Of a stretch of DNA of 64,000 bases, positions 35,866-44,047 are shown piece after piece. The stretch comes from an uncultured Thiotrichaceae bacterium (GTDB taxonomy: Bacteria > Pseudomonadota > Gammaproteobacteria > Thiotrichales > Thiotrichaceae): assembly GCA_937925855.1 (NCBI GenBank), contig CALAMO010000024.1, positions 38,648 to 102,647 of the forward strand. Reading direction: 5' to 3'. A program made the translations under genes and the position numbers. Every line of letters begins with the position of its first letter. The first letter of the stretch is position 1. The notes beneath the pieces were generated by a model. The model was not told the origin of the DNA. It did no database searches and saw only the letters and a program-made list of their open reading frames with translations.

Positions 35866-36507
35866 ATGCATAGCTATCTGCGCGACCCAGAACGGATTGA
35901 TACGCAAACCTTTGATAGAATTCGTGAGCTGACTAATTTGGATCGTTTTAGTAACGACGAAAAACAAATTGTCTTACAGATGATACGCACTTGCGGTGAT
36001 CCAGCCATGGCTGAAAGAGTATGCTTTAGCCCTAATGCGCTAGAGGCCGGCAAAAAAGCGATCAAGAAATATGCTTGCATGCTTTATGACAGCGAAAATG
36101 TTAAATGCGGCTTCGATCAAGAACTGCTGTATCAAGAACCCATGTGCTTTATCAATAAAGCTACCGTCATTTCACAGGCAAAAGCCAATAAACAAACCCG
36201 CGCGATGACAGCGGTCGATCAATGGAAGAATTACAGCAAAGACGCCATTATGATTATTGGTCATTCCGGTACAGCACTGGCCCGACTGCTGGAATTACTC
36301 AAAGGCGGCCAGCTTGAACAGCCTGCTCTGGTGATTGCAGCCAATCCGGGCTTTGTGAATACAGCGGCGGCTAAACAGCTGCTGATTGAACAATACAGTG
36401 AGCTAAATACTGAGTATATCGTGGTTGAGGGTGAATATGGCGGCTGCATGTTGGCAGCAGCGACGCTTAATGCCCTATTGATGATCCAAAAAGGTATTTA
36501 TATCTGA
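35866..36507 (+). CDS. Orphan CobH/CbiC-like (precorrin-8X methylmutase family) protein with altered active site
   Basis: A 213-residue protein aligning along its length with CobH/CbiC: 'DRIRELTNLDRFSNDEKQIVLQMI', 'FSPNALEAGKKAIKK', 'TALARLLELLKGG', 'PGFVNTAAAKQLL' and 'YGGCMLAAATLNALL'. CobH moves a methyl group on the corrin ring using His43 in 'MVHACG'; here that position is Arg41 ('MIRTCG'). Other substrate-contact segments also differ: 'IGHSGTA' replaces 'IGNAPTA', and the conserved Arg-Gly-Arg loop reads 'EGEYGG'. No other cobalamin synthesis gene is near. Probably not a methylmutase; its real substrate is unknown. Confidence 0.75.
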   Translation: MHSYLRDPERIDTQTFDRIRELTNLDRFSNDEKQIVLQMIRTCGDPAMAERVCFSPNALEAGKKAIKKYACMLYDSENVKCGFDQELLYQEPMCFINKATVISQAKANKQTRAMTAVDQWKNYSKDAIMIIGHSGTALARLLELLKGGQLEQPALVIAANPGFVNTAAAKQLLIEQYSELNTEYIVVEGEYGGCMLAAATLNALLMIQKGIYI

Positions 36508-36538
36508 CCTCGTGCCCGGCAGCAGCCCGCCAAACGAA

Positions 36539-38737
36539 TCAGACCTTCTGAAGACTGGCGTAAACCAGCACCAACCACTTGCGGCCCGCCGTTTCAAAAT
36601 TCACCTCTACCCGCGCATGCGCGCCCGCACCTTCTGCGTTCGTGATCACACCTTCACCAAATTTGGCATGACTCACCTGCTGCCCAATACTAAAACCGCT
36701 TTCGGTTTGGCTGCCTGGACGGTGTGACGGCCTCACGTTAGTCGCTGGGCGCGCCTGCGCCCGATAGCTGGTCTGATAGGTTTGAACTTTAGGGCGGATT
36801 TCATCCACCAGCTCTTCCGGCAGCTCTTGTAGAAAACGGGACGGGGGATTAAAACGAGTCTGTCCGTGGAGCTGCCGCTGTTCGGCGTAACTAATCACCA
36901 GCTGCTGCTCTGCCCGCGTGATGCCGACATAGCACAGGCGACGCTCCTCCTCCAACCGTCCCGGCTCGTTCACAGACATCTGATGCGGAAACAACCCCTC
37001 TTCCAGCCCACACAGGAAGACCATAGAAAACTCTAGCCCCTTCGCCGAGTGCAGCGTCATCATCTGCACGCAATCCTCACCGGCGTCGCCTTGGCCCTCA
37101 CCGGCTTCCAACGCAGCATGCGCCAGAAATGATGACAGCTCATCCATATCCGGCAGCTCATCATCCTGGATATGCACATAGCCGTTGGCGGCGGTCACCA
37201 GCTCGTTCAGATTATCGACTCGTGCCTGCCCAGTTTCACCTTTCTCCTTCGCTAGAAAATGCTCCTTTAATCCGGCGAGTGAAATCACGGCCTCCACCTG
37301 TTCATACAACGGCAGCGACTTAATCTCCTCATTCATTTGTCGAATCAAATGTACGAAGCGACCAATTGCGCCCGCCGCACGCGCCGTAAACTCACCAGAA
37401 TCCACCGCCTCTGCGGCCACTTCCCACAGCGGACGACGCTCGGTACGCGCAATCTGGCGCAGCATATCCACAGTGCGTTCGCCAATACCGCGTGGCGGAT
37501 GATTCACAATACGCTCAAACGACGGATCATCAGCTAAATTACTGGTCAGGCGCAAATAGGCCAGCGCATCCTTGATTTCTGCCCGCTCGAAAAAGCGCAG
37601 CCCGCCGTACACTCGGTACGGAATACGGTTTTCATTAAAAGTGCTTTCAAACACGCGGGACTGCGCATTAGAGCGGTATAAGATCGCCACATCAGAGCGC
37701 AAATTACCATCATCCACCCATTGTTTAATCCGTCCGGTGATATAGCGCGCTTCATCCAGCTCATTAAATGCCGCGTATAAATGTAACTTTTCACCGTCCC
37801 GATCGTCTGTCCACAGCTTTTTACCGAGACGCCCCCGATTATTATCAATCAGGGCGTTCGCCGCTTTCAGAATATTGCCGCTGGAACGGTAGTTTTGTTC
37901 CAGGCGAATCGTTACACAGCTGGGGTAATGGCGGGTAAAATTATGAATATTCTCGATTTTGGCCCCGCGCCAGCCATAAATTGATTGGTCATCATCTCCC
38001 ACCGCGAAAATTGGGTTTTGGTCACCTGCGATTAAGCGCAGCCAGGCATATTGCAAAGCGTTAGTATCCTGAAATTCATCGACCAGCACATGGCGAAAGC
38101 GATTGCGGTAATGGGCTTGTAATTCCAAATTATCACGCAGCAGTTCGAGCGAACGCAGCAGCAACTCCGCAAAATCGACCACGCCATTACGCTGACAGGT
38201 TTCCTCGTACAAACTATAAACCCGAATCAGCTCCCGCTGCGCCGGATCACCGCGATCATCCAGGTGCTGTGGACGTGACCCTTCGTCTTTGCGCGCATTA
38301 ATAAAACCGGCGACCTGCCGAGGCGGCCAGCGATTTTCATCCAGCTCCAACGTTTTCAGCAGGCGTTTAACCATGCGAATCTGGTCTTCAGAATCAAGGA
38401 TTTGGAAGGTCTGCGGCAGATTGGCTTCGCGCCAGTGCATACGCAGCAGCCGGTGTGCTAGACCATGGAACGTGCCGCACCACAAGCCACCCACGGGCAT
38501 GCCTAACAGCCGCTGGATCCGGCCACGCATTTCGGCTGCCGCCTTATTGGTAAAGGTGACCGACAGGATGCTGAGTGGCGAAATACCCTCCACTTCCAGC
38601 AGCCAGGCGATACGATGCACCAGCACGCGGGTCTTACCACTGCCCGCCCCAGCCAACACCAACATTGGTTGTGGAGGCGCAGAAACGGCTTCGCGCTGCG
38701 GTTTATTAAGCTCATCAAGAATTGGGGATACGTCCAT
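36539..38737 (-). CDS. uvrD: DNA helicase II UvrD
   Basis: SF1 3'-5' helicase of mismatch and excision repair. The 732-residue protein has Walker A 'LAGAGSGKTRVLVHRI', motif Ia 'TFTNKAAAEMRGRI' and motif II 'HVLVDEFQDTN'. Further motifs include 'GDDDQSIYGWRGA', 'QNYRSS', 'TLHSAKGLEF' and 'RRLCYVGITRAEQQL'. The C-terminal 'IGQQVSHAKFGEGVI' is the Tudor-like end found in UvrD rather than Rep. Convergent with the CobH-like gene. Confidence 0.96.
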   Translation of the reverse strand: MDVSPILDELNKPQREAVSAPPQPMLVLAGAGSGKTRVLVHRIAWLLEVEGISPLSILSVTFTNKAAAEMRGRIQRLLGMPVGGLWCGTFHGLAHRLLRMHWREANLPQTFQILDSEDQIRMVKRLLKTLELDENRWPPRQVAGFINARKDEGSRPQHLDDRGDPAQRELIRVYSLYEETCQRNGVVDFAELLLRSLELLRDNLELQAHYRNRFRHVLVDEFQDTNALQYAWLRLIAGDQNPIFAVGDDDQSIYGWRGAKIENIHNFTRHYPSCVTIRLEQNYRSSGNILKAANALIDNNRGRLGKKLWTDDRDGEKLHLYAAFNELDEARYITGRIKQWVDDGNLRSDVAILYRSNAQSRVFESTFNENRIPYRVYGGLRFFERAEIKDALAYLRLTSNLADDPSFERIVNHPPRGIGERTVDMLRQIARTERRPLWEVAAEAVDSGEFTARAAGAIGRFVHLIRQMNEEIKSLPLYEQVEAVISLAGLKEHFLAKEKGETGQARVDNLNELVTAANGYVHIQDDELPDMDELSSFLAHAALEAGEGQGDAGEDCVQMMTLHSAKGLEFSMVFLCGLEEGLFPHQMSVNEPGRLEEERRLCYVGITRAEQQLVISYAEQRQLHGQTRFNPPSRFLQELPEELVDEIRPKVQTYQTSYRAQARPATNVRPSHRPGSQTESGFSIGQQVSHAKFGEGVITNAEGAGAHARVEVNFETAGRKWLVLVYASLQKV

Positions 38738-38775
38738 CGCAATATTGTACCCGAGTTAAGCGCCCGACAGAACGC

Positions 38776-39228
38776 TTAGGACATGCCTACGCCCGCCGCG
38801 AATAATAATAAAGCACTCACAATCGTCAGGTGCAGGCGCAACTTGGCGTATTCCGACTTTAAACGCCCAAACAGCCACAGCGTATCCATAATATAAGCCA
38901 GCACAATCAGCACGCCCATCGCCAGCAGCGCAACATTTACCGGTAATAGCAAAGTAAACCAGGCCAACAAGGCAGGCACCACGCTGTAAGTAAGCATGCG
39001 GCCTATTTCGCGCTCATCCAACCAATCCTGCAAGCCAAGCACCACACCCCACTGCACCGCTCCCAAAAAACTCAAAATAATCGCTGCATACGCCACCAGC
39101 CACCAGTCCAGCCGAGCATTGCCCAGCAAAGGCAGCGACGTGCCCAGCAATACCGCAACCGTTAAAATAAAAAAGGGCAGCAAACCACCGTAGCCCAGCA
39201 GCCAGGCCAAACGCGGCAAAGGTTTCAT
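38776..39228 (-). CDS. DUF3429 membrane protein
   Basis: A 150-residue protein with five hydrophobic helices. It contains 'LLGYGGLLPFFILTV', 'SFLGAVQWGV' and 'YSVVPALLAWFTLLLP', the pattern of DUF3429 proteins of unknown function. ATG 39228 has GGAGT ahead; the frame extends 30 bases further but without a ribosome site. Located 38 bases upstream of uvrD on the same strand, so they may be co-transcribed. Confidence 0.82.
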   Translation of the reverse strand: MKPLPRLAWLLGYGGLLPFFILTVAVLLGTSLPLLGNARLDWWLVAYAAIILSFLGAVQWGVVLGLQDWLDEREIGRMLTYSVVPALLAWFTLLLPVNVALLAMGVLIVLAYIMDTLWLFGRLKSEYAKLRLHLTIVSALLLFAAGVGMS

Positions 39229-39421
39229 AAACACTCCAATGTGGGTGCGCCCCAACAAATGGCAGCACCATTAGCAAGTAAAAAGCGCTTTTAATAATAA
39301 ATATATTATAGTACTTGAGGTCGCTTATGGAACGGTTTGAGCTGAAAACCTTGGCTACACCGCACCATGAGTCTGTACCACCACCAGAAGCTCTCTCACT
39401 ATTAGCATAGCAGGCGCAGGC

Positions 39422-40756
39422 ATGAATAAATCCAACCCACCGCATGATAGAAACAGCGCCCGTGTCCCCAGTGGACGCCTATCCCGTTTAGGCAAGCTGG
39501 GCTCACTGGCTACTACGGTAGCGGGCGGCATGATCGCAGAGGGCGCACGCCAGTTAGCAAAGGGTCATCGCCCCAAAGCGAGCGAACTGCTATTAACACC
39601 CGCCAATGCAAGGCGGGTCGCTGATCAACTGGCCCAGCTGCGCGGTGCCGCGATGAAAGTTGGCCAGCTCATGTCGATGGATGCAGGGGATATTCTGCCA
39701 CCGGAACTGACGGAGATATTGGCCCGGCTACGGGCAGACGCTAAGCCCATGCCACTCAGTCAGCTGGCCACGATTCTGGAGGCTAATTGGGGCGCAGGCT
39801 GGAATCAGCGCTTCCGTCAGTTTTCATTTGAACCGCTGGCCGCCGCCTCGATTGGACAGGTGCATTCCGCACATACGAAAAATGAACGCCACCTAGCGCT
39901 CAAAATTCAGTACCCAGGCATCCGGGAGAGCATCGACAGCGATGTCGACAATGTTGCGACGCTGCTGCGGGTATCAGGTCTGCTGCCCAAACACATGAAT
40001 ATTGCACCGCTGCTGGAAGAAGCCAAACGTCAGTTACATGACGAGGCGGACTATGCGCTGGAAGCAAGTTGGATTAAACGCTACCGCGAGCTGCTGGCGA
40101 ACCACGCTGACTTTACGCTGCCGGAGGTGCATGACGATTATTGCACGCCGAATATTCTGGCGATGTCATTTGTGGGTGGTGTACCGGTTGAATCACTCGC
40201 TGCTGCGCCGCAAACGACCCGTGATCGCGTGCTGCGCCTGCTATTAGAATTATTATGCCGCGAGATTTTTGAATTTCGCCTGATCCAGACCGACCCAAAT
40301 TTTGCAAACTACCAGTACGATCACGCGACGGAACGACTGGTGCTACTCGACTTTGGCGCGACACGCCTATACCCCGCAACGATTACCGAGGCCTATCGCC
40401 AACTGATGCGCGGTGCATTAACGCAAGACCGCGCCCAAATGGATGACGCGGCACAGCGCATTGGCTTTTTTAGCGACTATATTCGCCCAGAACAGCGCGA
40501 GGCGGTCATTAACGTGTTCCAGCAGGCGTGTGAACCTCTGTGTTATGACGGCGACTATGACTTTGGCACCAGCAACCTAGCGGCACGGATACGCGATGTC
40601 GGGATGGAACTCAGCACCGAGAAGGAGTATTGGCACACGCCGCCTGCGGATGCGCTGTTTTTGCACCGGAAATTGGGTGGTCTGTATTTACTGGCGGCGA
40701 AGCTGCGGGCGCGGGTGAATGTGCGAGCGGTGTTTTTGCCTTATTTGGATGAGTGA
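39422..40756 (+). CDS. ABC1/UbiB family atypical kinase-like protein
   Basis: A 444-residue protein of the ABC1/ADCK/UbiB group. It has the hallmark 'AAMKVGQLMSMDAGDILP' (KxGQ motif, about residues 75-93), the Ala-rich loop 'PLAAASIGQVHSA' and the ATP lysine in 'LALKIQYPGI'. A metal-binding 'LIQTDPNFANYQ' and 'LVLLDFGATR' (DFG) follow. Family members support ubiquinone and lipid metabolism. The canonical ubiB usually lies with ubiE/ubiJ, which are absent here, so this is probably a paralogue. Confidence 0.88.
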   Translation: MNKSNPPHDRNSARVPSGRLSRLGKLGSLATTVAGGMIAEGARQLAKGHRPKASELLLTPANARRVADQLAQLRGAAMKVGQLMSMDAGDILPPELTEILARLRADAKPMPLSQLATILEANWGAGWNQRFRQFSFEPLAAASIGQVHSAHTKNERHLALKIQYPGIRESIDSDVDNVATLLRVSGLLPKHMNIAPLLEEAKRQLHDEADYALEASWIKRYRELLANHADFTLPEVHDDYCTPNILAMSFVGGVPVESLAAAPQTTRDRVLRLLLELLCREIFEFRLIQTDPNFANYQYDHATERLVLLDFGATRLYPATITEAYRQLMRGALTQDRAQMDDAAQRIGFFSDYIRPEQREAVINVFQQACEPLCYDGDYDFGTSNLAARIRDVGMELSTEKEYWHTPPADALFLHRKLGGLYLLAAKLRARVNVRAVFLPYLDE

Positions 40757-40796
40757 TCGGTTTCCCAACCTATCGTGCAGAAAGTGCTGCCCATGC

Positions 40797-41532
40797 CTAA
40801 CAATTTTCGGATTCTCTTGCGTGAAAAAAATCTGATGCCGCAATCATTTTTAACTTCAAGTCATCAGAGAAATCATCCCAATAAACCATGGATACAATCA
40901 GCTCCCTAAGCAAGTCCTTATCAATAATATTATCTGCCACCCATACGGCAATGTTTTCCATGTTTCTAACAAAATGGGGAACCACATCAATGCCCTGATT
41001 CAGGGCAAGAAAGTACCGCTGTAGTCCTTACGGTAGCTAAACTCTTGGCAAGCAGCAGGCAAGTAATCTTCATCCCTTTGATTGATATATTTTGTATGCC
41101 CTCCCGAACGCTGAGCCATTACATCAATAACTATATCCAGCACTCTGGAACGGATAACACGGGCACAATCACTTTCAGTAAGCAACATAGAGAGATTCAA
41201 TAAAGCACGAAAAGTGAAAATACCTAAAATGGTTGTTTTGGTACCTTCATTCATGAGGGCGCCAGATGCTATCTCTTTGAATTTCCGAAGCTCTTTTCCC
41301 TTCAACACACTGTAGCCACTACCCTTCAGCTCTTCAGAGTAAGTTGAGATGTAGCGTTCAAGCGTTGCCTCGCTGACCTCAAACAATTGAAGAAGCTGAT
41401 GTTTAGTAAAAACAGTCTCTCCGTTATATCGCAAACCACTAACTTTAAGTGACGTTCTGCATACTCTAGTGCATAACGATTGTTGAGGATGTTTTGTCTA
41501 TCACGAATAGATGATGTCAGATCCCTTACCAT
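40797..41532 (-). pseudogene. Frameshifted HTH DNA-binding protein gene
   Basis: Three consecutive minus-strand frames look like one broken gene. It begins at ATG 41532 (AGGAA ribosome site; 'DRQNILNNRYALEYAERHLKL'), shifts frame near 41438, continues 'GLRYNGETVFTKHQLLQLF EVSEATLERYIS', shifts again near 41008, and ends 'DFFHARESENC' at 40797. Both shifts fit loss of one base. The middle part resembles helix-turn-helix proteins often found beside Fic/DOC-type toxin genes or on mobile elements. The last 70 residues may not belong to that family, so a truncation or fusion is possible. Base composition is more AT-rich than the neighbours. No toxin partner remains. Confidence 0.6.
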
Positions 41533-41844
41533 TTTAATTTTTCCTAGCCATGCTATTTGCTCAGCAGATGAGAGCTAAAAATTTCTGATTGGTTTTGTAG
41601 TGAATAATCACTATACCGAAAAATTTTCCTGGTGTGATAGCCATTACGTTCAATAGGAAGCAAGTAGTACAGACAGCAATGCTGAGCACAAACAGCATAA
41701 GGGGCTACCGCCTGTTAAAACACATAGGTGTGATACGGATGACAAGAGAATTGCGGAGCATCACAGCGCGGCAATGAGGGAAAGGTGCAATCCTAAGGTA
41801 GAGCTTTTTAAAACGGCTGATTCAAAAACCAACCCCCTAAAACG
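41533..41844. other. Gene-free AT-rich stretch between the broken gene and tRNA-Lys
   Basis: About 310 bases with no convincing gene on either strand and no copy of the tRNA 3' end that would mark an attachment site. It may be leftover DNA from a decayed insertion next to the tRNA gene. Confidence 0.4.
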
Positions 41845-41887
41845 AAAAAAGCAGCAAACCACAAATAATTGTAAGTTGCTGCTTTTT
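41845..41887 (-). terminator. Intrinsic terminator after tRNA-Lys
   Basis: A 12-bp perfect stem (41846-41857 with 41876-41887) with an 18-base loop, ending in a T-run on the minus strand, 12 bases downstream of the tRNA. Confidence 0.8.
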
Positions 41888-41898
41888 AAGATAAATAA

Positions 41899-41974
41899 TG
41901 GTGGGCCGTGAGCGACTCGAACGCTCGACCACCTGATTAAAAGTCAGATGCTCTACCAACTGAGCTAACGGCCC
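41899..41974 (-). tRNA. tRNA-Lys (anticodon UUU)
   Basis: A complete 76-base cloverleaf on the minus strand. The acceptor stem GGGCCGT pairs with ACGGCCC, and the D-loop is 'AGCTCAGTTGGTAGAGC'. The anticodon loop is CTTTTAA (anticodon TTT) and the T-arm is 'GAGCGTTCGAGTCGCTC'. The 3' CCA is encoded. A terminator follows. Confidence 0.97.
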
Positions 41975-42076
41975 AACAAGGCTGGCTATTCTACACCAGC
42001 ATTTTTTCGTTTCAAGTTATTTCTGAGCATTTTCACGATTTTTCAGCAGGCCCAGCGTAGCGCTATTAGGTGCTGC

Positions 42077-44035
42077 TTAATACGCAAGCTCAGCTAAGTC
42101 ACGATACAACGCCAATGCATCCTGATTCGCCAGCGCATGCCTGTTTTTAACCGGGCGACCGTGCACCACTTCCCGCACCGCCAGTTCAACAATTTTACCG
42201 GATTTGGTACGTGGAATTTCGGCCACTTGCAGCACTTTCGCCGGGACATGACGCGGCGTACATTTCTCGCGCACCGTCGTTTTAATCAGCGTACGCAGCG
42301 CATCGTCGAGCACCAAACCAGCGCGCAGCACCACAAACAAGACCACGCGCACATCATTGTCCCAGTCCTGACCAATCACAATGCTCTCAAGCACCTGATC
42401 CAGCTGCTCAACATGGCGATAGATTTCTGCTGTGCCAATCCGCACGCCACCAGGGTTCAGCGTCGCGTCGGAACGGCCATAGATAATCATGCCGTTTTCT
42501 GGGGTCAGTTCGACATAATCGCCGTGGTGCCAGACATTAGGGTAAGTCGCGAAATAGGCATTATGGTATTTCTCACCGCTGTGATCGCCCCAAAAGAACG
42601 CAGGCTGGCTAGGGAAGGTTTCGGTGCAGACCAACTCGCCCTTCTCCGCACGTAGCGAACGCCCCTCATCATCGAAAACGCGGGTCGCCAACCCTAAAGC
42701 CAGAGCCTGGCAGGCACCGCGATACACCGGCAAAATAGGACAGCCCAGCACAAAGCAGCCCACAATATCAGTACCGCCCGATACCGACGCTAAACACACG
42801 TCCTGCTTGATGGCGGCGTAGACATAATCAAAGCACTCTGGCGCCAATACCGACCCCGTTGAGCATAGCGTGCGCAGCTGACTCAGGTCATGCTGCTGCC
42901 CTGGGCGATAATCCGCATTACGCAAGGCTTCAATATACTTGGCCGAAGTACCAAACAGCGTCATCCCCACGGCGGCGGCATAATCCCACAGCACCTGTGG
43001 GCCGGGGTAAAACGGTGAGCCATCATAGAGTACCAGCGTCGCTTTTGAAGCCAGCGCCGTCACCAGCCAATTCCACATCATCCAGCCACAGGTACTGAAG
43101 TAGAACACCTTATCGCCGGGGCGAATATCACTATGTAGCTGATGTTCACACAAATGCTTCAACAGCACGCCGCCCACCTTATGGGTAATGCATTTGGGCT
43201 TACCGGTAGTGCCGGAGGAATACAAAATATACAGCGGATCGTTAAATCCCCGGCGCACAAAATCAATTGTATCAGGGCGTTCTGTCGCTAACACCTCCCG
43301 CCATGGCGTCCCCGGTAAATCCTCTGCTAAACCGAGCAAAGGCAAGACCACAATCTGCTCAACGCTGGGTAATTCAGCCGCCACCCCACGCAGCTTAGCG
43401 CGAGTGTCATGCGCCTTACCGTTATAGTAATAACCATCGACACCCAATAAGACTTTGGGTTCGGTCTGACCGAAACGCTCGATAACACTTTCATGCCCAA
43501 AATCGGGCGAGGTCGATGTCCAGATCGCCCCCAAACTCGTGGCCGCTAGCATAGCGACAATCGTTTCCGGCGTATTGGGCACATAAGCCGCGACTCGGTC
43601 ACCGGCCACAACGCCCACACTACGCAGCCAGCTCGCAGTGCGTGCGACCTGATCATAAAGTTGCGCGTAGGTGACCGCATAGCTGACTTTATCTTCTGCG
43701 CGGAAATGCATGACGATTTCATCCGCTGGGCGTTCTTGCAATAGATTTTCAGCAAAATTTAAGCGAGCGTCCGGGAACCACTGCGCCTGCTCTATTTGAT
43801 CACCATTCAGCAGAATTCGCTCGCCTTTATCGCCCACCACCCCAGCGAAATCCCACAGCAGTGACCAGAATGACGCTTTTTCCTGCACAGACCAGGCATG
43901 CAGCGCGTCAAAATGCATCAGATCCTGGCCGCTATCTGCGCTAGCCTGCTGCATAAACTGATGGATCGAAGTGTCAGTAATCTGCTCCGGCCTGGGCCGC
44001 CATAACGGCGGGGTGCTGTTACTACCCGTATTCAT
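42077..44035 (-). CDS. aacS: Acetoacetyl-CoA synthetase (acetoacetate-CoA ligase)
   Basis: Activates acetoacetate with ATP and CoA, a ketone-body and leucine-breakdown function. The 652-residue AMP-forming enzyme shows the P-loop 'YILYSSGTTGKPKCITH', plus 'FYFSTCGWMMWNW', 'TDIVGCFVLGCP' and 'YGRSDATLNPGGVRIGTAEIY'. The catalytic Lys is near the end in 'IPRTKSGKIVELAV'. The trailing sequence fits AacS rather than acetyl-CoA synthetase. Twelve bases downstream of the acyl-CoA dehydrogenase gene, so probably one operon. Confidence 0.94.
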   Translation of the reverse strand: MNTGSNSTPPLWRPRPEQITDTSIHQFMQQASADSGQDLMHFDALHAWSVQEKASFWSLLWDFAGVVGDKGERILLNGDQIEQAQWFPDARLNFAENLLQERPADEIVMHFRAEDKVSYAVTYAQLYDQVARTASWLRSVGVVAGDRVAAYVPNTPETIVAMLAATSLGAIWTSTSPDFGHESVIERFGQTEPKVLLGVDGYYYNGKAHDTRAKLRGVAAELPSVEQIVVLPLLGLAEDLPGTPWREVLATERPDTIDFVRRGFNDPLYILYSSGTTGKPKCITHKVGGVLLKHLCEHQLHSDIRPGDKVFYFSTCGWMMWNWLVTALASKATLVLYDGSPFYPGPQVLWDYAAAVGMTLFGTSAKYIEALRNADYRPGQQHDLSQLRTLCSTGSVLAPECFDYVYAAIKQDVCLASVSGGTDIVGCFVLGCPILPVYRGACQALALGLATRVFDDEGRSLRAEKGELVCTETFPSQPAFFWGDHSGEKYHNAYFATYPNVWHHGDYVELTPENGMIIYGRSDATLNPGGVRIGTAEIYRHVEQLDQVLESIVIGQDWDNDVRVVLFVVLRAGLVLDDALRTLIKTTVREKCTPRHVPAKVLQVAEIPRTKSGKIVELAVREVVHGRPVKNRHALANQDALALYRDLAELAY

Positions 44036-44047
44036 CGGTGGTCTCCG

